Positions 54,053 through 63,073 of a stretch of 64,000 bases of DNA are shown piece after piece (position 1 is the stretch's first letter; each line of letters begins with the position of its first letter). The stretch comes from Litorisediminicola beolgyonensis (GTDB lineage Bacteria; Pseudomonadota; Alphaproteobacteria; Rhodobacterales; Rhodobacteraceae): NCBI RefSeq assembly GCF_042679605.1, contig NZ_JBHTMU010000014.1:1-64000 (forward strand), written 5' to 3'. The translations under genes and the position numbers were made by a program. The notes under the pieces are model-generated. The model was given only the letters and a program-made list of their open reading frames with translations, did not search any database and was not told the DNA's origin.

Positions 54053-55064
54053 AGTCGTAGGTTCGCGACAGGTTGACCGGGCCGCAGCCGCTGTCCCGCA
54101 CATAGGTCCATGTCCGCAGGATCTGCCGGGCGGCGGCGGTGCTCAGGATTTTGCCGCAGGGCTGGGCGTCGACCAGTTTATGATCCGCATCCGAAACCTG
54201 GGCGACCATTTCGGTGTCCGGGCCGATCTCGTCATCCGCCTCGACCCGGGTCGGCAGAAGCGACTCCGCGGGCAGATTGTTGGCCCGGAGGAGAGCGTGC
54301 CGCTCGGTCAGGAGATGGATGTAGACGACCGGCTTGCGCTTGCGCGCCCGGTGGACGCCCGGCAACACGGTAAAGGCCTTTGCGGGCGCGAGAAGGGGCA
54401 GATCGCTGTCTTGCTGCGACACCGGTAGCGCCAGCCTGTGTTGGGGCGACACTTTCAGCCGACGGTTCGGGGTATCGGGTCCGAGCGCGTTCGGCTCGAT
54501 CACGATCGGCGCCCAGGCGTTTGGCAGGATGTCGTAGCGCGTCCGGCGCGCCTCGATCACGGTCAGAACCTCTCCGCCGTAATCGAGCACCTGATCGCCT
54601 TCGCGGATCTTCTCGATCCGCTGCTTGCCGTCGGGCACGGCGATTTCGGTGCCACGGCAGAAGCAGATCGGCGTCGCCGCGGTCATCGAGTAGCCGACAG
54701 GCTGCAGGTCGACGACCAGCGCGATCGCGCCGGTGAAGTTCGGCGCGCCGTCCGGGTAGACGAAGAACTTCTCCCCGGTCGTAGTGTCCTCGACGTAGAG
54801 CAGGTCCTTGATCGTGCCCGACGGCACGGTGACCCCGAGGATATCGACCCCCGGCTGCGCCGTTCCCGAGCCGATGAGGCTCACGGTGCGGCCATCGAGA
54901 ATGAACTCCTCGCCCACATAGAGCACGCCCGACGTATCGGTCAGCGTGGCAGAGTTGTTCACGCCGCCGAGGAACGAGAACAGCAGGGTCTGGGTGCCGC
55001 TGAAGAAGTCTACGTTCAGCAGCGATCCGAAGTATTGCTGATAGGAGACAGGATAATCCGACAT
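54030..55064 (-). CDS. Hint-domain protein 1 (Hint_2 type)
   Basis: 344 aa. An N-terminal region of about 130 aa precedes a Hint domain starting PICFCRGTEIAVPDGKQRIE, with nucleophile Cys134, and SPQHRLAL (206-213) containing the conserved His209. No intein extein or hedgehog signalling domain is seen, so this is one of the solitary Rhodobacteraceae Hint_2 proteins of unknown role, perhaps autoprocessing. Convergent overlap with glsB. No strong ribosome site (AAGATGAAG). Confidence 0.85.
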   Translation of the reverse strand: MSDYPVSYQQYFGSLLNVDFFSGTQTLLFSFLGGVNNSATLTDTSGVLYVGEEFILDGRTVSLIGSGTAQPGVDILGVTVPSGTIKDLLYVEDTTTGEKFFVYPDGAPNFTGAIALVVDLQPVGYSMTAATPICFCRGTEIAVPDGKQRIEKIREGDQVLDYGGEVLTVIEARRTRYDILPNAWAPIVIEPNALGPDTPNRRLKVSPQHRLALPVSQQDSDLPLLAPAKAFTVLPGVHRARKRKPVVYIHLLTERHALLRANNLPAESLLPTRVEADDEIGPDTEMVAQVSDADHKLVDAQPCGKILSTAAARQILRTWTYVRDSGCGPVNLSRTYDFSDAQLG

Positions 55065-55200
55065 TGACGCTTCATCTTTTGCGTAAATCGATTCTTCGAC
55101 GTTGCGTTAATAGGTAGCTCGAATTTTAGGCAATTTCTTGGCTAGCGCGGCGGCGGCTTCGGCATTGACTTCCACCGACAGGCAGCGGATTCCGGGAGCC

Positions 55201-55533
55201 ATGAGCAAGAGCGGTCAATCCCGGCAGCAGGTCTATACACTGGTCGTCCAAGTCGGTCGCAAGTCCGGCGACGGGCTTCCGAAATCCGCGACCGGTGCGG
55301 CGCTGATGTGCTATGCCTCCGGCGTCGACGAGGCCGAGGCGGTGCGCGAGACGGTCGCGATCCTCAAGCAGGCCGACATGGCGCCGCTCGATGTCACCGG
55401 CTACGGCACCGCGGCGGACCGAGAAGCGGACGGACCCGAGATCGAGCCGGACGAGCGCGAGCTGATGGAGCGCGCTCTGGCCGAGAACGCCGTCATCGTC
55501 GCGCAGGTCACGCCGTTTTTCGACGAACCATGA
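55201..55533 (+). CDS. Small hypothetical protein
   Basis: 110 aa, start at 55201 (MSKSGQSRQQVYTLVVQVGR). Contains AALMCYASGVDEAEAVRETV and an acidic C-terminus; no domain I recognise. The frame could extend upstream but the conserved-looking part starts here. It sits between two Hint-domain genes on the opposite strand. Confidence 0.65.
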   Translation: MSKSGQSRQQVYTLVVQVGRKSGDGLPKSATGAALMCYASGVDEAEAVRETVAILKQADMAPLDVTGYGTAADREADGPEIEPDERELMERALAENAVIVAQVTPFFDEP

Positions 55534-55539
55534 CGCCGC

Positions 55540-56610
55540 TCACGCGGCCCGTGCCTCGGCCAGCGTGATCGCCTCGAAGGCCTTCAGGATCTGGATGCCC
55601 GCCCGGTGATGTTCCGGCAGCCGCGCCGCGTCCGCGCGGGCCAGAAGCGATGCGGCGAGCCGCGTCTTGTCGCGCCGGATGCGCCCGATATAGAGGCTCT
55701 CGAACGCCGCTCCGGCGACGAGCAGCGCGTCGTGCTGCGGGAGCAATACCTGGTGATAGCGCACGGTGCGGCCGGTCGAGATGCGCTCGCCCGTCCGCTC
55801 GTTGACGAGGTTGGCCGCCGGGACGAGCACCTGCTCGCGCCCGAAGAGATACTCCACGACCGACCCGTCGATCACCAGCCGCTGCCGCGGAGAGACCTGC
55901 ACATCCTCGGTCAGCCCCAGATAGGGCGCGTGAAGCCGGATCGGCCGGAAGGAGCCCATCGCGGGCACCTCGCGCGAGATCACGCCCAGGACCGGTTGCG
56001 CGCCGCGTTCGCGGGTGATGACCTGCATCCCCGGCTTCAGCTCCTCGACCGGACAGGGTCCGTCCGCCGTCATCGCCGGCGCACCGGCCATCAGGCTCGG
56101 GGCCGGGCCGACGGGCTCGATCCGGTCGGACACGGCGAAATAGATCACGTCGGGATCGCGCGCGCAAAGCTCGGGATGGTGGATCATCAGGTGAATGTCT
56201 TCGCGCAGGATCGGCGGCGGCGCGGGCGTTTCGACCATCGTCAGCCGGTCGCCCTCGGGGTGTTCGACCGTCAGTCGCCCCCAGTTCGCCGCGCTGTCCC
56301 AGGAAAAAGTCAGACGCAGCGCCTCGGCACGGATATCCTCGGGCGAGGGCAGCACCTTGTGAAAGACGCGCTCGCCCAGCGCCATGATCAGCACGACACC
56401 GCCACCGGGAAGCGCCTGCAACGACAGACGACCCTCCCAGGGGTGGCGTCTCTCGTATCCCAGAAGGGTTTGCGGGCGATGATCCGGAGACAGCCGCGTC
56501 TCGACCATGAGCGAGCCGCGCATGAGCTGCCGCATGGCACCCGCGCCGGTCGGGGCGAGGCTGGGATCTGTCCAGGACGAGGCGGAGTCCGCCAGCGCGA
56601 TCCAGGTCAT
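55540..56610 (-). CDS. Hint-domain protein 2, apparently lacking catalytic residues
   Basis: 356 aa. N-terminal beta-rich region (about 35-165; LSLQALPGGGVVLIMALGERVF) followed by a Hint-like domain at 170-260. Aligned to Hint_2 relatives, the nucleophilic Cys position holds Ser172 (SLMAGAPAMTADGPCPVEEL) and the conserved SPxHR is SPRQR (240-244). Thus activity is doubtful. Start at 56610 has no good ribosome site, and a terminator hairpin lies 24 nt upstream. Confidence 0.75.
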   Translation of the reverse strand: MTWIALADSASSWTDPSLAPTGAGAMRQLMRGSLMVETRLSPDHRPQTLLGYERRHPWEGRLSLQALPGGGVVLIMALGERVFHKVLPSPEDIRAEALRLTFSWDSAANWGRLTVEHPEGDRLTMVETPAPPPILREDIHLMIHHPELCARDPDVIYFAVSDRIEPVGPAPSLMAGAPAMTADGPCPVEELKPGMQVITRERGAQPVLGVISREVPAMGSFRPIRLHAPYLGLTEDVQVSPRQRLVIDGSVVEYLFGREQVLVPAANLVNERTGERISTGRTVRYHQVLLPQHDALLVAGAAFESLYIGRIRRDKTRLAASLLARADAARLPEHHRAGIQILKAFEAITLAEARAA

Positions 56611-56936
56611 TCTGCCGAGGAGGGCTTGGGCGACAAAAACGGTCCTGCCACCCTTATGCGGCAGGACCGTGCCGACCGGTCTTTGGCCGACCCCGGGCCC
56701 CGGAAGCAAAGGTGCGACACATGGCGACCGACGGGAGGATAACGGTCGCCGAATGATCCTCTGCTCACGAAATTAACCCGGCACTGGTTCTTATGAGCAC
56801 CACCATAACACGAGATTGCCGGTTCGCGTTCGGGGCCGTGCGAGGTGCTCGGGGCTTGCGTCTTTTTCGCCACGTTTGCCCTCGCTCGCGGTTCGGGCTA
56901 GCCCGTATCGGTGATCTTTTCGCCTTGAGGCCCGCC
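56611..56936. other. Divergent region between the second Hint gene and dapE
   Basis: 326 bp with no credible gene. It contains the intrinsic terminator on the minus strand and, beyond it, room for a promoter that I cannot locate with confidence. Confidence 0.45.
56634..56670 (-). terminator. Intrinsic terminator in the leader of the second Hint gene
   Basis: An 11-bp perfect stem (ACGGTCCTGCC / GGCAGGACCGT) with a 10-nt loop. Read on the minus strand it runs into TTTTTG, and the Hint start lies 24 nt further. No minus-strand gene precedes it; dapE is on the plus strand. Confidence 0.8.
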
Positions 56937-58079
56937 ATGACCGTCGATCCCGTCGAACTCACCCGCGAACTGGTGCGATGCCCCTCCGTGACGCCCGAAG
57001 AAGGGGGCGCGCTGGAACTTCTCGAGACGCAGCTTCGGCAGGCCGGGTTCCGCTCTTGGCGGGTCGATCGTGGCGGCGTGTCGAACCTCTTTGCCCGGTG
57101 GGGCGACAAGGGCCATGCGAAAAGCTTCGGGTTCAACGGGCACACGGATGTCGTGCCCGTCGGCGATCCGCAGGATTGGAGCGTCGATCCCTTCGGCGCC
57201 GAGATCCGCGACGGCCAGATCTGGGGGCGCGGCACGACCGACATGAAATCCGGCGTCGCGGCCTTCGTCGCCGCCGCCATCGACTTCGTCACCGAGACGC
57301 CACCCGACGGCGCGCTTCTCCTGGCGATCACCGGGGACGAGGAAGGCGACGCGCTCGACGGCACGACGGCGCTTCTCGACTGGATGGAGGCCGAAGGCGA
57401 GCGCATGACGGTCTGCCTTGTCGGCGAACCGACCTGCCCCGAGCGTATGGGCGAGATGATCAAGATCGGGCGGCGCGGGTCGCTCAACGCCAAGATCCGC
57501 GTGCAGGGCGTGCAGGGGCACTCCGCCTACCCCCATCGCGCGGTGAACCCGTGCCATGCACTGGCGCGCTTGCTGGACCGGCTGGCCTCGGAACCGCTCG
57601 ACGACGGGACCGACCATTTCGATGCCTCGACGCTGGCGGTGGTGACGATGGATGTCGGCAACCCAGCGACCAATGTCATCCCGGCGCAGGCGCGGGCGAC
57701 GCTCAACATCCGGTTCAACGATCTCCATTCCGGCGCGTCGCTGACCGAAAACCTGGAGACCGCCTGCCGCGAGCTCGACGAGGCCTTCGGCACCCGCTCG
57801 ACGGTCGAGGTCAAAGTCTCGGGCGAGAGCTTCCTGACACCGCCGGGTGCGCTTTCGGACCTGGTCTCGGACGCGGTCGAGGCCGAGACCGGCGTCCGGC
57901 CGGAGCTGTCCACTTCGGGCGGCACGTCGGATGCGCGCTTCGTCAAGGATCACTGCCCGGTGGTCGAATTCGGGCTGGTTGGTCAGACCATGCACCAGGT
58001 CGACGAGCGCGTCTCGGTCGCGCAGGTGGAACAGCTCAAGGCGATCTACACGCGCATCTTGTCGCGCTATTTCGCGTGA
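56937..58079 (+). CDS. dapE: Succinyl-diaminopimelate desuccinylase
   Basis: Zinc enzyme of lysine/DAP synthesis; removes succinate from N-succinyl-L,L-DAP. 380 aa. Metal ligands H69 (FNGHTDVVPVG), D102 (RGTTDMKSG), E135/E136 catalytic and bridging (TGDEEG), and the C-terminal GQTMHQVDE His. ATG at 56937 after TTGAGG. The stop overlaps a GTG start of the acetyltransferase gene. Confidence 0.97.
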   Translation: MTVDPVELTRELVRCPSVTPEEGGALELLETQLRQAGFRSWRVDRGGVSNLFARWGDKGHAKSFGFNGHTDVVPVGDPQDWSVDPFGAEIRDGQIWGRGTTDMKSGVAAFVAAAIDFVTETPPDGALLLAITGDEEGDALDGTTALLDWMEAEGERMTVCLVGEPTCPERMGEMIKIGRRGSLNAKIRVQGVQGHSAYPHRAVNPCHALARLLDRLASEPLDDGTDHFDASTLAVVTMDVGNPATNVIPAQARATLNIRFNDLHSGASLTENLETACRELDEAFGTRSTVEVKVSGESFLTPPGALSDLVSDAVEAETGVRPELSTSGGTSDARFVKDHCPVVEFGLVGQTMHQVDERVSVAQVEQLKAIYTRILSRYFA

Positions 58080-58504
58080 CGCTCACCCTGAGCACCACGC
58101 GCAATGTCGAGGATGTCCGCGCGCTCCGGCATGCCGTCTTCGTGGACGAGCAAGGCTTCAGCGAAGAGGACGAGTTCGACGCGCGCGACCACGACGCGCT
58201 GCACCTGATGCTCTCCGACGGCGAAACGCTGGTCGGCTGCGCGCGCGTCTTTTCCGCGGACGGAGAGGGACGGATCGGCCGGATCTGCGTCGCGCGCTCA
58301 CATCGCGGACGCGGGCTCGGCGCGCGGCTGGTCGAGGCCGGGATGTCAGAGTTGCGCGCGAGAGGAGAGACCCGCGTGGCGCTTGGCGCGCAAGTGCGGG
58401 CGCAGGGCTTTTACGAGGCGCTCGGTTTCCTGCCGCGCGGTGAGGTTTACGACGACGGCGGCGTTCCCCACCAGATGATGGAGCGGGCGCTCGCGTCGAA
58501 ATAA
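58076..58504 (+). CDS. GNAT family N-acetyltransferase (ElaA-like)
   Basis: 142 aa from a GTG overlapping the dapE stop (GTGA). Begins RHAVFVDEQGFSEEDEFD, the ElaA-type entry; the acetyl-CoA pyrophosphate loop is RSHRGRGLGARL. Substrate unknown. Tight coupling to dapE suggests expression together rather than a pathway link. Confidence 0.9.
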   Translation: MTLTLSTTRNVEDVRALRHAVFVDEQGFSEEDEFDARDHDALHLMLSDGETLVGCARVFSADGEGRIGRICVARSHRGRGLGARLVEAGMSELRARGETRVALGAQVRAQGFYEALGFLPRGEVYDDGGVPHQMMERALASK

Positions 58505-58582
58505 GGCTCTCTGTCTCGAGGTGTATCTTGATAGATTGAGACGGTCGGCGCTGCTGCCGATGTTTTCACGGAAGGATTTCAC

Positions 58583-58852
58583 ATGCGCGTTTTGACCATC
58601 ACCGCCACCGCCCTGTTGCTCGCCACCGCCGCGACGGCGCAGGATACCCCAGGGATCGACGACGGCACGTCGCTCGGAGAGCTGACCAAATCGAGCATCG
58701 CCAACGGCTTCGATCAAGGCGCTCACGCCTCCGATCCCTCGGGCGACGGGCGCGGCAAAGGCGATGGTGACAACCCCCGCTCGGGCCTTGCGAATGTCGT
58801 CGAGCGCGGCACCCTCGCGGCCACGATCGACCTCATCGACGGCGACGACTGA
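58583..58852 (+). CDS. Small secreted protein of unknown function
   Basis: 89 aa; signal peptide MRVLTITATALLLATAATAQ, then a short acidic, glycine-rich mature part of about 69 aa (DPSGDGRGKGDGDNP) without Cys. AAGGA site upstream. Followed by a terminator. No family recognised. Confidence 0.75.
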   Translation: MRVLTITATALLLATAATAQDTPGIDDGTSLGELTKSSIANGFDQGAHASDPSGDGRGKGDGDNPRSGLANVVERGTLAATIDLIDGDD

Positions 58853-58862
58853 GACCGGACGG

Positions 58863-58888
58863 ACGGGGCGGTTCGGGCCGCCCCGTTT
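58863..58888 (+). terminator. Intrinsic terminator of the small secreted protein gene
   Basis: A 9-bp stem (ACGGGGCGG / CCGCCCCGT) with loop TTCGGG, then TTTCC. Confidence 0.7.
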
Positions 58889-58894
58889 CCCTCT

Positions 58895-59968
58895 TCAGAC
58901 TGCGACTTCCACCTTGCCGATGGGCCGCGAGCAGCAGGCGAGAATGTAGCCCTCTTCGATGTCCTCGTCCGAGATGCCCCCGTTATGGACCATATGCGCC
59001 TCGCCCGAGACCTTGCGGATCTTGCAGGTGCCGCAGAGGCCAAACGTGCAGCCCGAGGGGATATTGAGACCCGCCGCCTTGGCGACCGACAGGATCGTGT
59101 CGGTTTCGGTGCAGGGAACCGTAAGCCCGCTCTTGGCAAAGGCGATCTCGGCGGCCACGCCCTCGGCGGGCACGACATCGTCGAACTCCGAGAGTTCCGC
59201 GCGGCTCTCCGCCGGGGCCGAGAAGCTTTCCTGGTGGTAGCGCGACATGTCGTAGCCGAGCGCGATCAGCATGTCGCGCACGCTGTCCATGAAGGCCTCT
59301 GGCCCGCAGCAATAGACATCGCGCTCAAGGTAGTCGGGCGCCATCAGGCCGAGCATGAGCTGGTTGAACCTGCCGCGATAGCCGATCCAGGCCTCGTAGG
59401 GATCGGGCTCGGAGACGACGAAATGCAGATCCAGACCGCGCACGCGGCTCGACATGTGCTCGAGCCTGCGCCGGAAGATCAGGTCGGACGGGCGATGCGC
59501 GCAGCAGATCAGGCTGATGTCCGGATCCTCGCCACGCTGCCAGAGATGGTTGATCATCGACATCATCGGCGTGACGCCGGAGCCCGCCGAGATCATCAGG
59601 AACTTGCCGTCCGGATCGTCGGGCAGGTGGAAATGGCCCGCAGGACCATAGGCCTTGATCCGAACTCCGGGCCTGAGGTTCTCGTGCATCCAGCGCGAGG
59701 CGACGCTGTCCTTCTGCGCCTTCACCGTGACCGAGAGATAGGCGTTGGTCGCGGGCGAGGACGAGACCGTGTAGGTGCGCTGCACATTGCCGCCGGGCAC
59801 GGGCAGATCGAGCGTCACGAACTGCCCCGCCTTGAAGCGGAAGACGCGCCCCGAGGGCGGACGGAACACGAAGGTCATGACGCCGGGCGCCTCGGGCACG
59901 GTGGTCGTGCATTCGAGAAGCTCCTCGTCGGTCCAGACCTCGGACCCGTCGCGCGGCATTGGGATCAT
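58895..59968 (-). CDS. gbcB: Glycine betaine demethylase, ferredoxin-reductase subunit (GbcB-like)
   Basis: 357 aa. FAD-binding domain (RTYTVSSSP), NAD(P) domain (ISAGSGVTPMMSMI, YCCGPEAFM) and a C-terminal plant-type 2Fe-2S domain with C307, C312, C315 and C345 (CTFGLCGTC). It passes electrons to the Rieske oxygenase GbcA. The ATG is 4 nt after the gbcA stop, same operon. A related oxygenase pair with another substrate is possible. Confidence 0.88.
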   Translation of the reverse strand: MIPMPRDGSEVWTDEELLECTTTVPEAPGVMTFVFRPPSGRVFRFKAGQFVTLDLPVPGGNVQRTYTVSSSPATNAYLSVTVKAQKDSVASRWMHENLRPGVRIKAYGPAGHFHLPDDPDGKFLMISAGSGVTPMMSMINHLWQRGEDPDISLICCAHRPSDLIFRRRLEHMSSRVRGLDLHFVVSEPDPYEAWIGYRGRFNQLMLGLMAPDYLERDVYCCGPEAFMDSVRDMLIALGYDMSRYHQESFSAPAESRAELSEFDDVVPAEGVAAEIAFAKSGLTVPCTETDTILSVAKAAGLNIPSGCTFGLCGTCKIRKVSGEAHMVHNGGISDEDIEEGYILACCSRPIGKVEVAV

Positions 59969-59972
59969 GGAC

Positions 59973-61208
59973 TTACTCCGCCGCGATCACGCCACGGCCC
60001 GTCAGGCGGGTCTGGAGCGTGCGCGCATACCAGTCGACGAACTGGATGACGCCGGATTCGTGGGTCGTCGAATAGGGCCCCGGCTCGTAGGCAGGCGAGA
60101 AGACACCCTTCTGGTTCTCCTCGACGATGGCGCGGTCCTCGTTGTTCGTCGCGATCCAGACCTCGGTCAGCCTGTCGAGATCGTAATCCACGCCCTCGAC
60201 CGCGTCCTTGTGCACGAGCCAGGTCGTGGTGACCTCGGTCTCGGTCGGCGAGATCGGGTTCATGCGGAAGATCAGGCCCTGATCGGACAGGAAGTGGTTC
60301 CAGCTCGACGGGTAGTGATAGGCCAGGCACGACCCGGCATCATCGAAGGGCACGCGGCCCACGCGCTTGGCGACGGCGGGCTTGCCGTCCATCGTGTAGC
60401 TCGCCGCGCCGCCGAGGAACGGGATGCGGATGAAGCGCCACTGCAGATCCGGGGCGGCCATGAATTGCGACGGCAGTCCGGCGGCCTCGCATTTGGCGAT
60501 ATGGTTGCGCAGCTCGGGCGCCTGTTCGCCTGGATTGGTGCCGAAGACGCGCGGGTCTTCGGGGAAGGTGCGGCAGAGCGAGGGATGCGAGCCCGCGCAA
60601 TGATAGCACTCGCGGTTGTTCTCCATCACCAGCTTCCAGTTGCCGTTCTCGACGATAGAGGACTGGTGCGCGACCTTCAGGTCCTTCAGCCCGTGGGGAC
60701 CGGCATAGGCTTCGGCCTGGGCGCGGAAGGGCGCGAAATCGGGCGCGTTGTCCGCGAGGCAGATCATGATGAAGCCCGCGACTTCCTGGCAATGCACCGG
60801 TTTCAGCCCATGCTTGGTCGGGTCGAAATCGTCGCCCATCTCGCGCGCCCACAAAAGCCGCCCGTCAAGCTCGTAGGTCCACTGGTGATACGGGCAGACG
60901 AGCTTGGGGTTCGAGCCCTTCGCGGCCGAGCAGATCCGGCTGCCCCGGTGGCGGCAGGAATTGTGGAACGCCCGCGCGATGCCGTCGGCGCCCCGCACCA
61001 CGATCACCGAATACGCGCCGATCTGGCGGGTCACGTAATTGCCGGTCTTGGGCAGTTCCGCCGAGACCGCGGTCATCAGCCAGTCGCGGTACCAGATACG
61101 CTCTAGGTCGATCTGGTACAGGTCGGGATCGGTGTAGAAGGGTTGCTCCAGCGAGTGGCCGGGACGGCGCTGAAGGAGCAGGGAGAGCACATCGGCGTCT
61201 CGGAGCAT
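59973..61208 (-). CDS. gbcA: Glycine betaine demethylase, Rieske oxygenase subunit (GbcA-like)
   Basis: 411 aa. Rieske 2Fe-2S ligands C85/H87 (SCRHRGSRIC) and C105/H108 (CPYHQW); the mononuclear iron site includes H203 and H208 in NNRECYHCAGSHPSL. Demethylates glycine betaine to dimethylglycine, releasing formaldehyde, in catabolism. Start at 61208 with an AAGGTGA site. Divergent from a membrane-lipid gene set. Confidence 0.9.
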   Translation of the reverse strand: MLRDADVLSLLLQRRPGHSLEQPFYTDPDLYQIDLERIWYRDWLMTAVSAELPKTGNYVTRQIGAYSVIVVRGADGIARAFHNSCRHRGSRICSAAKGSNPKLVCPYHQWTYELDGRLLWAREMGDDFDPTKHGLKPVHCQEVAGFIMICLADNAPDFAPFRAQAEAYAGPHGLKDLKVAHQSSIVENGNWKLVMENNRECYHCAGSHPSLCRTFPEDPRVFGTNPGEQAPELRNHIAKCEAAGLPSQFMAAPDLQWRFIRIPFLGGAASYTMDGKPAVAKRVGRVPFDDAGSCLAYHYPSSWNHFLSDQGLIFRMNPISPTETEVTTTWLVHKDAVEGVDYDLDRLTEVWIATNNEDRAIVEENQKGVFSPAYEPGPYSTTHESGVIQFVDWYARTLQTRLTGRGVIAAE

Positions 61209-61411
61209 GCTGTCACCTTGGATCAGAGGGTGGATTCGGTATTTTCTGCGCATCGTATTGCGCTTCCTCGGTCCACCGTGATGGATGAAAAACGCCGCTT
61301 TCTGGTCCACCTGAGACATGGGGCAAAAACCCTGCGTCCCGCTGGCGCGGCGCCGCCGCATCCGGTTCGTCGCTGTTGCCACCGGCGGCCTTCTGGCACT
61401 ATAGCGCGGCC

Positions 61412-62377
61412 ATGAGCGCCAGTTACGAACGCGGTGAAAAGATCGAGTCGACATGGCGCGGGCGCATGTCGCGCGGCCAGATGCGCGTGCTTCAGATCGC
61501 CGTCAGCCTGGGTCTGCTCGCGTTGCTCTACTTCACCCTCGACGGGGCCGAGGCGGCGCGCATCCTCAGCCGCGCCGACCCGCGCTGGCTGGTCCTCGGC
61601 TGGGCGGTGATGGTGGTGCAGACGCTGCTTTCGGCCCTGCGCTGGAAGCTCATCGCCGCCGATCTCGGGCAAAGCTTCACCTTCTGGAAGGCGCAGTCCG
61701 AGTATTTCATGAGCCAGGTCCTCAATCAGTCGCTCCCGGGCGGAATGATGGGCGATGCCGGACGGGCCTATCGCGCGCGCAAGCAGGCTGGGCTTCTAAA
61801 GGCGAGCCAGGCCGTCGTGTTCGAACGTATCGCGCAGCAGGCGGGCATGTTCGCGATCTTCGCGGGCACCTTCGTGGTCACGACAATCCTGCCCGGCGGG
61901 CTGCGCTGGCCGGTCTGGCTGACCTCGATCACCACACCGGCGCTTCTGATCGGCCTGGCGCTTCCGGCGGTCTTCTGGCTGACCTCCTATCTTCCCGGCC
62001 CCCAGCGCCGCTACCTCGAGAGCCTCAAGTCGGCGCTCTGGGTATCGCTCCTGAAACCGCGCCGCCTGCCCGTGCATGTGCTGTTGTCGCTGATCACCTC
62101 GGGCTGCAACATCCTCGCCTTCTACGCCTGCGCCCGCGCCATCGGCACCGAGCTGCCGCTGGCCGCGACGCTCGGACTGGTGCCGCTGATCCTGTTCATG
62201 ATGCTCGTGCCCTTCACCATCGCCGGATGGGGCCTGCGCGAAGGCGCCGCGGCGACGATCTTCCCTGTCGCCGGCGCGTCGGGCTCGGCGGGGCTGGCGG
62301 CAAGCGTCGCCTTCGGGCTCATTTTCCTCGCCGCAGTGCTGCCCGGTCTCTGGCCGATCCTGAAGCGGCGCAAGTGA
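61412..62377 (+). CDS. Flippase-like integral membrane protein (LPG_synthase_TM family)
   Basis: 321 aa with about 7-8 membrane helices. The LSALRWKLIAADLG stretch and NQSLPGGMMGDAGRAYRARK with FERIAQQAGMF are hallmarks of the UPF0104/lysylphosphatidylglycerol synthetase membrane domain. No cytoplasmic synthase domain is attached. May move or modify a lipid-linked substrate. It overlaps the methyltransferase gene by 4 bp (GTGA). Confidence 0.85.
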   Translation: MSASYERGEKIESTWRGRMSRGQMRVLQIAVSLGLLALLYFTLDGAEAARILSRADPRWLVLGWAVMVVQTLLSALRWKLIAADLGQSFTFWKAQSEYFMSQVLNQSLPGGMMGDAGRAYRARKQAGLLKASQAVVFERIAQQAGMFAIFAGTFVVTTILPGGLRWPVWLTSITTPALLIGLALPAVFWLTSYLPGPQRRYLESLKSALWVSLLKPRRLPVHVLLSLITSGCNILAFYACARAIGTELPLAATLGLVPLILFMMLVPFTIAGWGLREGAAATIFPVAGASGSAGLAASVAFGLIFLAAVLPGLWPILKRRK

Positions 62378-62976
62378 GCCGCCCCGGCGATATTCTCGAC
62401 ACCTACGAGCGGCAGGCCGCTGAGTTCGACAGCCAGCGCAGCCAGGTGCTCTTCGAGAAATCCTGGCTCGACCGGTTCCTCGAACGGCTTCCCGACGCGC
62501 CGCGCGTCCTCGATGTCGGCTGCGGGTCCGGCCGACCGATCGCCGCCTATCTGGCCGCGCAGGGCGCTCGGGTGACCGGTCTCGACGGGGCCGAGGCGAT
62601 GATCGCGCTGGCCCGGGCCCATGCGCCCGAGGGCGACTGGCGGCACGGAGACATGCGGGAATTCGATCTTGGCGAGCGGTTTCACGGCGTCCTCAGCTGG
62701 AACGCCTTCTTCCATCTCGACCGCCCGGACCAGTCGCGCGCCGTCGCCGCCATGACGCGTCACCTTTTGCCCGGCGGCGTGCTGCTCCTGACCGTCGGTC
62801 CGAGACGCGGCGAAGCGACCGGGCGCGTCGGCGGCGAGCCTGTCTACCATGCCAGCCACTCGCCCGCCGGCTATCGCCGGATGCTTGCGCGTCACGGTCT
62901 CAGGATCACGGCGTTTCACGCCGAAGATCCCGAGTGCGACCGTCACTCGATCCTCCTCGCCAGCGCACCCCTCTGA
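62374..62976 (+). CDS. SAM-dependent class I methyltransferase
   Basis: 200 aa from a GTG. Motif I VLDVGCGSGRPIAAYL binds SAM; LDGAEAMIALARAHAP and WNAFFHLDRPDQ follow. Substrate unknown; coupled to the flippase-like gene, so a lipid or lipid-linked substrate is possible. Confidence 0.88.
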   Translation: MSRPGDILDTYERQAAEFDSQRSQVLFEKSWLDRFLERLPDAPRVLDVGCGSGRPIAAYLAAQGARVTGLDGAEAMIALARAHAPEGDWRHGDMREFDLGERFHGVLSWNAFFHLDRPDQSRAVAAMTRHLLPGGVLLLTVGPRRGEATGRVGGEPVYHASHSPAGYRRMLARHGLRITAFHAEDPECDRHSILLASAPL

Positions 62977-63073
62977 GGACCCGCGCGCCACGTTACGGGT
63001 TATCACGTTGTCGTTGAGGGAATTGTCGCCTGCGCGACCCATATGCCTTTATGCCCGCGAAAGAGGAGACGCG

